Source: Pezicula radicicola
Taxonomy: Eukaryota > Ascomycota > Leotiomycetes > Helotiales > Dermateaceae
Direction of reading: 5' to 3'
NCBI GenBank assembly: GCA_003008705.1
Contig: PDUO01000080.1
Coordinates: forward strand, 73,803-137,802
DNA: 64,000 nt
Of the stretch, positions 22,624-36,166 are shown piece by piece. Under the pieces are notes generated by a model. The model searched no databases and was not told the DNA's origin. It worked only from the letters and a program-made list of their open reading frames with translations. A program made the position numbers and the translations under genes. Every line of letters starts with the position of its first letter. Within the stretch, counting starts at the first letter, position 1.

Positions 22624-23665
22624 TCACTCCTTCGCTCGGGGACCAAGGCCATCTTGAATACCGTCTGCTATTAAGTTCCAATCAAGTCCAGCAAGAACGC
22701 GATTATTCAGTCCTTTCACACCAAGTGATTCCGTGAATTTGCCAGTACCAATTCTTCTCATCATCAACGTGTCCTTGCTCTTCTTCAACATCCGGCCTTC
22801 ACCGCGTGTCAAGTATTCCTCAAACCACTCCTCCTCTTCTGATGTAAGTGGAAGATTTATAAGCTCCATGCTGCGATCTGCGATGGTTTTGTTTGAAGAG
22901 TTGTTCAAGACAAGCGCTACGAGTATCTCAAACATGTGCTTGCGTGTGTATTCTGGCTGGCTTCGTGTGAAGTAGAAAGCCTCCGTCACGCTTGTCCTCG
23001 CTATAGATGAAAACAAGCTCTCGAGAGCCTGTGTACTTGAGAGAGTTGGCTGAACAGTGTGGTGGTATGCTAGAGCTAGCCTGACGTCCCCATGCTTGGC
23101 ATGGCGCACTAGAACATCTAGAATCTCGTCCGCAAAGGTCGGTATCAAGGAAGGATGCGTGAGATACTGAAGGGCTACCTGTGGTTTTGTTAGGTCGTTT
23201 CGCTGAGAGATTGGCGGTCGCGCACCTCAAAATCAAACCTATCAAGATGCCACAGTCCTTTCATGTATATCTGATACTTTGGGGGTAAGTAGGAACTTTT
23301 CTCAAAGGATGTTGAGTAAAGCCTTCTTTTTGTAGGCGCATCGATATCGAGAAGGATGTAGTAAAGCACGGAGATCTTGTGGTGGTCGGCGCCGCTGCTC
23401 TCCACGATAACCTTGTGCAAGTTCTTTAATTCGCCATTGGTTTTGGGTGGATAGTACTTTGTAGCTAGCCAAGGGTCAGCGTGAGGTGGTTCTACTGCGA
23501 TGAATGGGACTCACGTCGCTTGATCCCCAAGAGCTTTAGGACTTTGTCAATAAACAGGCCCTCGAGGTTCTTCCGGCAAAGCTCAATATCGTGAACGGTC
23601 TGGTCATCATAGGCGGCTTCTGGATCAAAACTGAAGACGTCATCGAAGTTCTGGTAGCTGAACAT
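22624..23665 (-). CDS. ELYS-like nuclear pore complex protein (Ely5 type)
   Basis: Protein with the ELYS-like helical domain; animal ELYS seeds nuclear pore assembly on chromatin and fission-yeast Ely5 is a short pore component. Three exons, 23665-23515, 23464-23226 and 23178-22624, give 314 aa in frame. The start is the ATG at 23665 (MFSYQNFDDVFSFDPEAAYD), because the longer upstream frame has only non-ATG codons. Visible features: KYYPPKTNGELKNLH (about 52-66), the domain core LYYILLDIDAP...YQIYMKGLWHLDRF and ALQYLTHPSLIPTFADEI, and a helical repeat tail with LALAYHH. The C-terminus WFEEYLTRGEG...LVMMRRIGTG-like matches the family layout; the actual text is MMRRIGTGKF. It lies next to another nuclear pore gene on the same strand. 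Length agrees with the short fungal form. Confidence 0.85.
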
Positions 23666-24302
23666 TGTGAAGAGATTGTATCTGGTTGAGACAGTTATGT
23701 GCTGTTGAACTTTGCGATCGCGAAAATGATTGCGTTCTGCTCGCAATTGACCCAAAAAGCGGAAGCTCCCAAAACAGCGTTCATTAAGTCTAACAAGTCA
23801 ACGGTCCGCCACAAGACGTCAAATGGTTTTCCCAGTTAATAAGAACGAGAAGATAAAATCCCATAAGGCTTCTTGATTCAAAGGACAAACAATAGGTACA
23901 AGATCATACAACTACTATACTATATCTAGGTACCTACGTATTCAAATAATTGTTGTTTTGACTTGATATAGGTACCCCGTAGTGGCGCTTGCATTTGTGG
24001 CCTTATCGTAGGTACCTGTCTTATCGTAAGCTCGCCTGTGAATGGTGGAGCCGTGAAGTAAATAAACAACACTCTCGTTGATTTTAAATCAATACTCCAC
24101 CAACTCGACTCTTTTTGCTTTTACACCACCCTTCGACGCGTCCTTACCGTGTCCTATATTTTCGAACAGTCCCATCGACAGACTACTATCCAGAGAACAC
24201 GGAATTCTTGATTTTCTTATCGTGTCAGTCTTCACCCACGCGCTTTTGCCTACAACGAGGCTTTCAATTTAACATCAGTCTAGCAATTGTACTACTATCG
24301 CC
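23666..24302. promoter_or_regulatory. Shared promoter of the ELYS-like gene and SMC4
   Basis: A 637-bp head-to-head region. It contains a perfect MluI cell-cycle box (ACGCGT, 24136-24141) and a near match (CACGCGC, about 24236-24242), both on the SMC4 side. MBF-driven G1/S transcription of condensin genes is known in yeasts; its use here is inferred. Confidence 0.5.
24136..24141. promoter_or_regulatory. MCB element ACGCGT upstream of SMC4
   Basis: A perfect palindromic MluI cell-cycle box 162 bp upstream of the SMC4 start. A six-base site can occur by chance, so the functional call is tentative. Confidence 0.4.
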
Positions 24303-27300
24303 ATGTCCGAATCCCCTGTGCGACCCCGGAGAGGGGCTACGCGCCGAAAGGTTGTTGTAGAATCCTCTGACGAAGAGGAAGTCATGCAGTCCAAGGTGGA
24401 AGACGACAGCGGAGAGGACTTCACTCCAGCCCCGCCCAAGCGCAGTCCAAGGAAGGCTCCAGCATCGAGAAGAAAAACCACGAACTCGATCGCGCCAACC
24501 CCACGTACAGGAGGCCGTGTAAAGAAAGAGAACATAGAACCATCCGAGGTCTTCGACCCCGAGGAAACAGCTGGGCAACCCGAATCTCCGTTAAAGAAGG
24601 CTTCTCCACGAAAAAGGAAGAGTGCGCCAGCAAGAGGCACGAGGAAATCTGCAACGCCAGATCTTGCTCCACCCCTACCAACTCCCCAATCATCGCAATC
24701 TCCCGAGCCTTCCGAACTACACAGCACGGCTTTGGCTGACATCACAGAAACACTTAATGACCGACCAAGGACTGCAGAGAGCCAGGCGGCAACCATCAAG
24801 GCTATTAATCCCTTAGACGCTATTTTGGAGAGGCCCATGGATATTGTTTTGAAATCGAGGTCCATGGCAATTCCTGTGGCAGAAGAGACAGGCCCAAAGG
24901 CTCGGATGGTTATTACTTACTTGATTCTTACAAACTTCAAAAGTTACGCTGGGCGGCAAGAAGTTGGCCCCTTCCATGCATCATTCTCTTCAGTAGTAGG
25001 CCCAAACGGCTCCGGAAAGTCCAATGTCATTGATTCGCTGCTCTTTGTTTTTGGATTTAGAGCTAGTAAGATGAGGCAGGGAAAGATTTCGGCATTGATT
25101 CATAATTCTGCAGCCTTTCCTGATCTAGATCATTGCGAGGTTGGGGTGCACTTCCAAGAAGTCATGGATCAGGTGAGACAGACAAACTCTTGATGCACCA
25201 AAGTTGTGGAATTGATTTACTGATACTCTGTAGCCCAATGGTACACACGAAATTATACCAAATTCTGATCTGGTGATCTCTCGGCGTGCGTTCAAAAACA
25301 ATGCCAGCAAATACTACATGAATGGGAAAGAGTCCAACTTCACAGTCATCACAACCTTTTTAAAGGACAAAGGAATTGACTTAGATCATAAACGTTTCTT
25401 GATTCTTCAGGGCGAGGTAGAGTCCATCGCCCAGATGAAACCAAAAGCCGCAAACGAACATGACGATGGCCTACTGGAATACCTGGAGGATATTATTGGG
25501 ACCTCAAAATACAAGACACCCATCGAAGAATCAGCAACAGAAGTAGAAACTTTGAATGAGGTTTGCGTTGAAAAAAGTGGTCGTGTGCAACATGTGGAAA
25601 AAGAGAAGAACAGCCTGGAAGATAAGAAGAACAAGGCTTTGGCTTACATCAAGGACGAGAACGAACTTGCCATTAAACAATCCGCTTTATACCAAGTGTA
25701 TATCAACGAATGCGGTGATAATCTTGCCGTGACAGAGGAAGCAATCGGTCAAATGCAAGAACAACTGAATGCTGAAATGGAGAAGCACCAAGGGAATGAG
25801 GATGGTATCAAGCAGCTCGAAAAACAATACAAGAAGAGCCAGAAGGAGCTTGACGCGCTTGATAAGGACACTCAGGCCATTCTCAAAGATATGGCAAAGT
25901 TCGACCAAGAACGTGTAAAGTTCGAGGAGAAAAGGAAATTCTTGACTGGCAAGCAAAAGAAGCTTGAAAAGACCATCTCCACTTCTGAGAAAGCAGCAAT
26001 AGATGCTGAATCAACAATCGAAACTTGTGGTACGGAGATAGAGCAATCTCTGGACGAGATCACGGCCATGGAAAAGAGGATGAAGTCAGAAGAGGTGGAG
26101 CTGGCCAACATTCGGGACAATTTGAAGGGCAAAACACAAGCATTTTCAGACCAGATTGCGGCGAAGCAGAAATCTTTAGAGCCATGGAACGAGAAAATCA
26201 ACCAGAAGCAATCTGCAATTGCAGTAGCCGAAAGTGAGCTTGCGATTTTACACGAAAAGGCCAATGCTGGAGCTGTCGCCCTCGAGGAGACGGAGGCTAA
26301 AATTGCTAGCATTGAAGAAATCCGAGAAGCCAAGCTTGCTGAACTCGAAAATTGCAAAGCTGAGAGAAAGACGTTGGAGAAAAGGTCTACTCAGGTACAA
26401 TCAGAACTGGCAAAGTTATTGCAGAGGGAGCCAGAGCTTCGCTCTCGACTTTCTGGAGCTCGCCAGAAAGCCGATGAAGCTCGTGCAAGCCTTTCCAACA
26501 CGCAAACTCAAGGAAATGTTCTCTCAGGTCTGATGCGACTCAAAGAATCTGGCCGAATTGAAGGATTCCATGGTCGTCTTGGCAATCTCGGAACGATCGA
26601 TCAGCAGTATGATGTCGCAATATCTACAGCTTGCGGCGCACTTGACAACTTTGTGACTGACACAGTCGAAGGTGGACAACAGTGCATCGAGTATCTGAGG
26701 AAGACCAACCTCGGTCGAGGTAACTTCATGTGTCTAGATAAACTTGGAAATCGGGACCTCTCTCCAATCGAGACGCCGGAAAATGTTCCTCGTCTCTTCG
26801 ACTTAATCAACTCCAAGGATGACAGATTCAGACCTGCCTTCTACCACTCACTCCAGAATACTCTTGTTGCAAAGGATTTGGCCCAAGCAAACCGAATTGC
26901 CTATGGTGCTAAAAGATGGCGTGTAGTTACTCTGGACGGTCAATTGATTGACAAGTCCGGCACAATGTCCGGTGGTGGCAATACTGTGAAGAAGGGCTTG
27001 ATGTCTTCCAAGCTTGTGGCCGATACGTCGAAAGAACAGGTTGCTAAATTGGAAGTCGACCGTGACGCACTCGAACAGGACTTCCAACGGTTTCAAGACA
27101 GCCAGAGGGAACTTGAATCTACCTTAAGGGATCTTAATGATCAGATTCCCCGGCTCGATACCAAGATGCAGAAGTTGGGCCTCGAAGTTGAGAGTTCTGC
27201 AAAGAATTTGGCAGACGCTCAACGTCGAATCAAGGAGTTGAGCAAGGAGCACCAGCCTTCTAAGACAGATGATAACCGTGTTTCCATTCTCGAAAAGGAG

Positions 27301-28639
27301 ATTGCAAAGCTAAACAAAGAGATTGAGAAGCTTCGCGGTGAGACTGCGAGTGTAGAACAGGAGATCAAAGCACTGCAGGACAAAATCATGGAAGTTGGTG
27401 GTGAAAAGCTGCGTGTTCAGAAGTCCAAGGTCGATGCATTGAAGGAGGAGATCAACAGCCTGAACGAGACCATCTCAACGGCAGAGGTAGCGAAAGTGAA
27501 GGCCGAGAAGCAAAATATCAAGCACGAGAAGGATCATGCCAAAGCTACCAAAGAGTTAGATACCGCCGTTGCCGACCTGGAAAGATTGGAGGCTGAAATA
27601 GACGGCCAGAGCGCCGAGGCTGAGGGATCCCAGGCACGCGTTGACGAAGCACAAGAAGCTCTGAAGGGCAAAAAGAAAGAACTAAATGCGCTCAAGGCCG
27701 AACTGGATGAAAAGACAGCCGAGCTCAATGAGATTCGCGCTATCGAGATCGAGATGCGCAATAAGCTCGAGGAAAACCAAAAGGTCCTAGCCGAAAACCA
27801 GAAACGCCTGCGATATTGGAATGATAAACTTAGCAAGCTCATTCTTCAGAATATCAGCGACCTCGGCGAAGAGCTTGAACCAGAGTCGCTTCCGGTCTTT
27901 ACCAAAGACGAGCTCGCCGACATGAATAAGGAAGAACTGAAGAGTGAGATTGCAGCTCTCGAAGAGAAGACCCAAAATGTCAACGTAGAGCTTGGTGTCT
28001 TGGCTGAATATCGTCGTCGTGTGGAAGAACACGCTGCAAGGAACTCCGATCTTCAGAGCGCCGTCGCTCAAAGAGATACAGCAAAGAAACGTTGCGATGA
28101 TCTCCGACGTCTACGTCTCGAAGGCTTCATGGAAGGCTTCAGCACCATCTCTCTGCGTTTGAAGGAGATGTACCAGATGATTACCATGGGTGGTAACGCC
28201 GAATTGGAACTCGTCGACTCGTTAGATCCCTTCTCGGAAGGTATTCTGTTCAGTGTTATGCCACCGAAAAAGTCGTGGAAGAACATCTCCAACTTAAGTG
28301 GCGGTGAGAAGACATTGAGCAGTTTAGCATTGGTATTTGCCCTGCACCATTATAAGCCAACACCTCTGTACGTCATGGATGAGATTGATGCTGCCTTGGA
28401 TTTTAGAAATGTAGGTCGCTCCTCCCACTCATCAGCCTTCATAACTAATCAAGCATTAGATATCCATCGTTGCTAGTTATATTAAGGAACGGACAAAGAA
28501 TGCACAGTTTATCGTTATCTCGCTTCGCAACAACATGTTCGAGCTTGCCTCGAGACTAGTGGGCGTCTACAAGGTCAATCATATGACAAAAAGTGTGACG
28601 ATCGAGAACCGGGACTACATCAACGGAGCATGTGCTTGA
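24303..28639 (+). CDS. SMC4: Condensin subunit SMC4
   Basis: SMC-family ATPase that pairs with SMC2 in condensin for mitotic chromosome compaction. Exons 24303-25172, 25234-28410 and 28460-28639 give 1408 aa, a normal length. The N-terminal extension (about 200 aa) is basic with SPRK-type sites that could be CDK targets. Then come ITYLILTNFKSYAGRQEVGPF and Walker A GPNGSGKSNVIDSL (about residue 233). Long coiled coils flank a hinge (about 720-880; GFHGRLGNLGTIDQQYDVAIS). The signature is LSGGEKTLSSLALVFALH (about 1310) and Walker B is LYVMDEIDAALDF (about 1336). The last exon supplies NISIVASYIKERTKNAQFIV and the D-loop strand. Both introns are GT-AG and lie at the ends of the gene, so the continuous central frame stops prematurely in intron 2. 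Confidence 0.97.
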
Positions 28640-29357
28640 ATAACGTATGAGATGATGAGATAGATATGTGTTCATGTTAATGAGGCGTTGGGGCGTTATC
28701 AACTTGAGGGCTGGTTGGATTGGATGTATTCATGTAATATCACGGAAACGAATCTTAATGAACAAACTTGTCACTGAGACTAGAATTGGACTTAGGTGGG
28801 ATGCTGATTATTCATTGTGTGGGGTGAAATTGGAAAAAGGAAACTGCTACGTATTGTGTAGGGAGTCACAACCACACAGGTCGAGTTGGGGAATCGACCC
28901 GAGTTTTCTCAAAGGAACTTCCCACCATGCCTACACCGCGAACTGGCCCTTTTGGATTGATTGCGAATGACGGACCAGAAAGAAGTGCAGGGGTAATATT
29001 CCTCATCTCCAGGAACCGCAATAGTTGGGAGTAAAGCACTATGCGGGCAGATATTGTGAGGTTCTTTTTGGAATAACCAATGAATTATAAGAAAAAAAGG
29101 CACCACTGCGGAATAGAAAAGCTCCTATAGCAGCCAACAGGTTTCTGAAACTTACCGTTCTTGGAAAGTTAGGTATGAATGATGGACCTTTGTTTGTGAT
29201 CTGATCGTGCTCGTTGTGATATTGTACGTCCGTACCATGCAATCAAACTTGCTTCCTAGTTTTTGAGATGTCAAGTACAGCCCATATTCAGCGCCATCCA
29301 TGCCCAAATCATCCCAAATCATGACCACCTGGATCCATCACCAGCTCCTGACATTCT
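28640..29357. other. Convergent 3' region of SMC4 and RPS26
   Basis: The two genes converge here. Small frames are present on both strands but none has support. Presumably it holds both 3' untranslated regions. Confidence 0.5.
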
Positions 29358-30093
29358 TTATGCCTGGGTAGTCTTGGCAGCAGCCTGGTTGGGGTTGACC
29401 TTCTTTCCGTCCTTGTTGTATCGAACTCGTGGGGGAGGAGCACGGTTTCGGCGACCTTCGCGGGAACGGACACTATTGAGAGATTTGTTAACCATGTTAC
29501 TTTGAAGATGTTGTGCCATCCTCCCGGGGGATGCTTGGTGCTGAGTTTTGTCACCGCTATCATGGCGGTGACCCGAGCAAGAGGACGGCACAGGAAGTTC
29601 AACCAAGGTTCATCTCAGCGTAAGCACATACCGGACAATTTTGCCGTGAATGGCGCAGGAGACACAGTATTGCAGCTTGAGGTACATCTTGGGAACGGTG
29701 TACTCAGTAAATACGGAGGCATCAGAGATATCACCTGCGTGGCTGTCAGTGTTTGTCCTTAGCATCTTCAAGTAGGCCACGTCTTCATATCTCTTGCAAG
29801 ACGGATACCTGAACATGAGGCATTGGCATATCTGGTAACATACGAATGGCAGCAGACTCGACCATGTTGCGGATGGTAAATCTCTTGATTGCCTTATCCT
29901 TGGGTGTGCATCTCGAGCAGTTGGAACATCTGATCGGCTTGACGTGACCACGTCCCTTCTTGTTACGTCCGCTGCAGTCAAAAATCAGTCTCGGGGTCCC
30001 ATTGAAATGCCATGGCCATCAAAATTAATCCATTGTGCGCTTTCGAGGAAAGGAAGTGGGAGAATCGTACTTGGAGGCGCGCTTCTTGACCAT
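29358..30093 (-). CDS. RPS26: 40S ribosomal protein S26 (eS26)
   Basis: Small-subunit ribosomal protein near the mRNA exit channel. Four exons, 30093-30071, 29971-29844, 29734-29632 and 29472-29358, give 122 aa, close to the usual 119-120. The joined protein reads MVKKRASN / [18 protein letters not shown] / [17 protein letters not shown]..., with the zinc-binding CSNCSRC and the later [13 protein letters not shown] pair. It ends [18 protein letters not shown]. The introns are 99, 109 and 159 nt, longer than most in this window, as is common for ribosomal-protein genes. It shares a 408-bp head-to-head promoter with the ubiquitin-S31 gene. Confidence 0.96.
29550..29572 (-). other. Perfect hairpin inside RPS26 intron 3
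   Basis: GTCACCGC at 29550-29557 pairs perfectly with GCGGTGAC at 29565-29572 around a 7-nt loop. It lies near the middle of the 159-nt third intron of RPS26. It could be a splicing-related structure or part of an intronic small RNA, but I see no clear snoRNA C/D boxes. Confidence 0.7.
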
Positions 30094-31029
<936 letters not shown>

Positions 31030-31675
31030 ATACAAATCTACTTGAGCATGGGGAGATCTCTTCTGAGATGGATGGGACATGGTGGAGTTGCTTCTGACGT
31101 AGCTTGATGTATCAGCGATCCAACAATACTACGCAGCTTACATTCCTCCTATACTTAATTGTGAGAGTCTCATAACTACCAGAGCAAAGTGCAAGCAAAA
31201 GACTCTCAACACGAACAATGGTGCTCTTTTCATTGCTGAAACTACTAATTCCAGCCCATCGCAACTCTTGACTAATTTCCGATTCATCATCTAAAGCACA
31301 TGACTTATCACTTGTGTGTTAATTCATGTAAATTCTGCCCTGTGTCCTTCCTCTTAACCAGACGCAGATTGGTACTTAACACGCCATCATTGAACCATGC
31401 GTACAATCTCCAGAACTCCAGCCTCACTCATTCCACCCAAAAATTCGAAGGCGCCAGGTATATATGCAAAGTCCATCTCCCAAGCAGGCATTCAGCATGT
31501 CCTTCGACAACGTATCTTTACCTAAGGCACCCCAATGGCACGCCTAAAAGATCTCCCTCACGCCGATATAGTTGACATGATCTGTGACATGCCAGGCTCC
31601 TTACTCCGTACCCAGCGTTCACTCCCCAAGAATCATCTCTAAAATCTCATCTACAGATTCCTCGGCGCTCAGCCT
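31030..31675. other. Convergent 3' region of the ubiquitin-S31 gene and the Zn2Cys6 factor
   Basis: About 650 bp without a supported gene. Presumably it contains the two 3' untranslated regions. Confidence 0.5.
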
Positions 31676-33809
31676 TCAAATTGCCAAGTAGTTCGCAAGG
31701 ATCCTCTCGCTACTCTCGCCCTGCGCAGCACTAGCCTTCTTCAGAAGAGTCTTTCTTTCCCTTTCCCAGATCTCCTTCTGAATCTGTTCACGCTGCTGCA
31801 ACAAGTTCGTCGTGTTCGTGGGGGTGGGGTGCATGCCTCTTGAAGCGAGGTACGCCTTCGTATCAGGGTACGCATGGCCCATGCTGTCTCTCTTGACAAT
31901 CATGGATGGGAGACGTAGTTGATACTGCAGAGGATGTTAGCTTTAGGTTGACGAAAACAATGGAAGGGGTGGATGGAGAAAACAGGACCCCTACGCTGCC
32001 GAGAGTCTTGGCTTGATTCATGCCCATGGTCTCGCTGATATATACTAAACGTCCTTTGATCCATTTCCGCTGAGAATCGGTCGTAAAGTCGCTGCAGCTC
32101 GCCGAAAAGAGTGGCCAAATACAGAAGAAACCACCGAGGGCTTTTGGACTTGTGATATTATCAGCTCCACAAGCGAAGCCTGACAGGTCGCCGGCAGTCA
32201 GCTGGCCTCGTTCATCTGTTCGCCAACCAAGATGGTAAGGAATTGAAGCTACGATATCGCAGATCATGTCTACCCCAAGTCTTGCTGCTGTTGCATACTC
32301 CGGGGTTGTGCGGTAGTCGACGGGCGCGCAAACCCATGCTGCGCAACGGATTACAATGCCTGAGATGAAAAGCCGTGATACTCGCGCCAAGTTCCATATG
32401 CTTGCTATGAAGATATCGTCGTACATGTCGACTTTTCCAGGACAAACATCAGCCTTGGTCAAGTCTCCATCAGGCACATTATCTACCCAGGCAACCGTCC
32501 GAACACGCCAGAAATCAGGGAGAGTGTCCTCCCAATTCAGGTAGTCTGATTCCATTCCCTGGGCGCGCCTCATGAGAGCAAGGACTTTCTCGAAGTTTTC
32601 CGGAGTCCTGGGAGATGTTGCTAGGATGTGATTGAGCTCCGCTCTCATCTCAGCAACACGGAGGTTGAGCTTCGTGACGAATTGCGCCGTTTCATCCTTG
32701 ATCGCATCCGCGATCCACCATTCTGTTCCTAGCAGTGGGGCTTTGGATGCAGACATACAGTTGATTATCTTGGGCAGTCAGCAGAGATCAATGATCGAAT
32801 TTCTCTCCTAGCTTACCATTTGCGTTCTCACGGCTATAAACAAAGCCATACCGACCCTTGTCCGAAGCTGCTTCTTCCCTCTCATTCTAACAAGCTGCAC
32901 TGCACCATCAATATGGGAACCCCATGCCATAACATTAGTTTTCTCCAACGTTATCGTCTATTCTTCGTCAGTATTTCTAACTATAATCTATAGCGCTCCA
33001 AAAGAGTGGAGGACCAGTGACTCACCTCAAAGAAGCCTAGCAGGAGAATGGAAGCTAAGGTCTGGTCTGACTTTTGCAGAGCAGGATTCTGGAGGGCAAT
33101 GTTTGTGACTTTCAGTGCTTTTGCATAGTGACTGATAGCCTGGCTCATCAATCCACTTCCTTTAGAATTTGGCCGATTTGCCAAAGAAGCCATTGCAACG
33201 GCCTGGAAGGCGACCGATAGATGCGAATCTGGTCTTTCCGTTTTCATCATAGGCACTAAGAAGTCTAAATAGCCTCGGGAGGAGTTCGATTGTGGGAGGT
33301 ATACAAAATTCGCCAAGAAAAAACATAAAGCCTGCTGCTCAACCGGCACCTGGAAATCGTTCGATACCATCATTGAAGCGTCTGAGCTTGTTGCTGATGT
33401 TGGAGTGATCAAACTCCTGTCGTTATTCTCGTTATTCGTCTCATCCGAGGGAGATGTTCCTGCCGAGTTGGCGGAAGAGGTCGTTTGGCGCTCTTTTTGC
33501 ACCGCAATCTGGGTGTTTATCTTTTTGTTATTGGTAGACTTCCGCGCTCTTCTTTCTGTTGCTTGGGTCTCATTCCGGAATACCAAGTCAAAGTCATCTT
33601 TATATCCTGGGCATTGCCGACGCGATTTCTGGCATTGAAGGCACGTTGGCTTAGTCTCGTCACACTAGAATGATGCGAAGCAGTTAGAAGATGTAAGTAT
33701 CAAAGGAAGATGGTTAAAGCGAGACCAGTGGATCTTTCCCCGAACTTACCTTGATCCTTCGAGTCCTGCACATTTGGCACCCTCGCGAGGGCTTCCCACA
33801 ATAGACCAT
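31676..33809 (-). CDS. Zn2Cys6 fungal transcription factor
   Basis: Nuclear DNA-binding regulator with unknown targets. Five exons, 33809-33750, 33664-33026, 32957-32817, 32768-31995 and 31924-31676, give 620 aa in frame. The binuclear zinc cluster is formed across the first intron: GCQMCRTRRIK + CDETKPTCLQCQKSRRQCPGY (residues 10-42), with spacing C-x2-C-x6-C-x5-C-x2-C-x6-C. A Ser/Thr/Asn-rich linker (about 65-105) follows. The rest is the helical fungal-specific middle region: QALCFFLANFVYLPQ, VAFQAVAMASLANRPNSKGS, AVQLVRMRGKKQLRT and GTEWWIADAI. It ends with a charged coil (QREQIQKEIWERERKTLLKKA). This layout fits the large DUF3468/Fungal_trans_2-like regulators, but no specific orthologue is recognised. 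The start codon lies only nine residues before the first Cys, as in many members. Confidence 0.85.
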
Positions 33810-36166
33810 GGTGATAGAGTTCCGGTCCCGTAAACAAGGTTATCCAACAAGCAGCGTTGTACTACGACAGTCCCGGAGACGGTCTCTACTGTCAAAGGCG
33901 GACCGGCGTCTTGATATATGTTGAGATGGATGGGCGGAACAGATTGGGAAGATGAGGATATTGGACGTTGAATTAGGATATTGGACGTTACTGAAGCAAG
34001 ACGTGGTTCTGACAGACAGAAGGGCTGTGCAATATTTGAAACTCTGGCAGCTAGTTGATGATGTAAGGTGCGAACTTCTCTTGCGGGCGTGTGGGCTGAT
34101 GAACAAGGCTCTCAATTGGTGGATGGAAAGAAACGACAGTCGTGCCAGATTCTTGAGACTTGAGAGACACGCCGAGGCGAGGTTGGGGAGTTATTCAGGA
34201 GGGCCTTTCCGAGCTCTCTTCTCCACGACTCACGGACTTATGGGCAATATAATAACCCGACGACGTCCTCTACTGTAAAGGACAGTAATGAAGCTGGTGA
34301 AGGGGGAAATGTCCGAGCAGGTTGGGGGTGTATCCTTGGATGATGGTCGTTATTGAAGCACCCAGTGAAGTGAGGAAGTGAAGTAGTGAAGTAAAGTGAG
34401 GTGAGGTGAGGTGAAGGGAGGGAAGGGTTGTAACTGAGGCGACTTGAGCTACAGAGGTGTTGTCACTGTGTGCATTTGTCAACAATAATATGGTACTTGG
34501 GGAGAGGCGTACAGTACAGAACAGTATGGTACAGAGGGGGAGGGGACTCGAGGTGCCTCATGTTCCGAAGTGAGACCCCTGGCGAGGCTAAGTACAGTAC
34601 AGTACAGTACCCTAGTACAGGACTCTAAGTGCCGACTCCATGAGCTCCGCTGTCAAGAGTCAAAATTCAAGATTCAAGAGGCCAAGACCTCTTCTGCTTC
34701 TTTTTTCCTTGACCCAAAGCGTGTTTGTGCAGGGGGTGGCCCCAATGAGATTTGGCTGACCCGGCTGCGAGGCTTGCGATCGAGTCCCCCCCGGCGCAGC
34801 GCATTGGCCAACGATACGGCCCTGTCTGGACCCCAGAACCTGGCAGTAAGTCTTCGGCTCCATCACTACTGTACGAGAGTACTGTCCAGTGCTCCGTGAG
34901 CAATAACAAATAGATAACACTTTTGTAATCCACTCGTCAATTATTTGCACACCAGTGAGTCCGCTCTGAATCCGCTCTTCAATAATCCACTTATGACTAT
35001 CACATATGGGGATAAGGTCCAGTACACTAGACTACAAACATCTGGCACTAGGAGGAGTATTTTGTACCCTTCGTACTGTACTGCACGCCACAGCCTGCAA
35101 CGGGGACATGGAAGGCTGCCGCTGCCGCGCCGCTAACCTAGCGACCCAACTGTTTGCCCCTTGACTATCCTTGACTACTGTCCTTGGCTCCTCTGCCCGC
35201 TGCATGCATGCATGTGAACTCATCAGTCACCAACAAATACTAACAATCACCTACTACATACAGTACTAACTGGTCCTGTGTTTTTTTACTAGACTCGCCT
35301 CTACTACGCATAGGGTACTGTACATACTTAGACATCTATCTGCAAAGGTACTATATGTACCTGTACTTGTACAAGCTGTGTGTGCATCGCTTATGTAACT
35401 GAAGCAGTGGGCATCTTCAGCGATGAAACAAAACAAAAGCTGATGGTTTCCTCCCCTTAACCTTGATACCCTTATTACTGTATTTATTTACCAGAAGTGA
35501 GAGAATAACTGCCGCGGATCACGACACCATTTCCCTTTCTAGAACATTGGCCCTCCGAGTTAGAACTTGCTGTGGCCCGTAGCGGCCCTCACAGTCCGTG
35601 CCTCCCCCTCCCCCTGGCCTGTTTCCTGGACTGTAACCCCAGCTGCTTGATGAAACACTAAGCTTTTACTATCATACAGCACTGTACCTCGTGTACTGAG
35701 AACAGCCATCTATCACCAACCAAGCACGACCGCTCGGATCCCTCAAGTCAAATGTGTGTTTGATTATATGCTCAGCAGTAGGCTACAACCTAGTGCCATG
35801 TCAGATGTCAGCTGTCACACTGTTGTCACTACATGTCAAGAGCTCACTACGGTACTCTCCTCCGTCGGTACAGTACTCAGTAACTTCGACCCAGATTATT
35901 CAGAATCGACTTCTCTTCTACTCCCGTCTCCCTGCCGCATCTGCCGCTAACTACTGCATGCAATAAAGCTGCCACACTCCGTCTAGAGTTACAAATACTT
36001 TGCGCCATAGGCGCCGCGGTAAACCCCGTACATGCTTGCTTCGAGAGCTCGCTCCAAATACCAAAAATGCCAAAAATGCCCCCCCAAAAAAAGCCATCAA
36101 CCTTGCCGCCGTCCAGCATTGTCAAACCACTGGGACGGGTGCTTACATCATCAGAGAAGGCCGGCC
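33810..36166. other. 2.4-kb upstream region of the Zn2Cys6 factor
   Basis: No gene is supported. The stretch has many short runs built on GTAC/CAGTAC (for example 34508-34535 and 34594-34617) and AGTGAAGT-type repeats near 34365-34425. A C-rich segment lies near 35600-35620. The small frames are unrelated on the two strands and show no features. Confidence 0.5.
34589..34610. repeat. CAGTA/GTACA pentamer run
   Basis: Four tandem copies of AGTAC separated as AGTACAGTACAGTACAGTAC form a short pentamer repeat in the long upstream region. Similar single GTAC-rich stretches recur at 34508, 35330 and 52740. Confidence 0.7.

Noticed and set aside
33840..35250. Several 60-110-residue frames in the Zn2Cys6 upstream region
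   Set aside because: They occur on both strands, overlap one another and derive from simple GTAC and GAAGT repeats.
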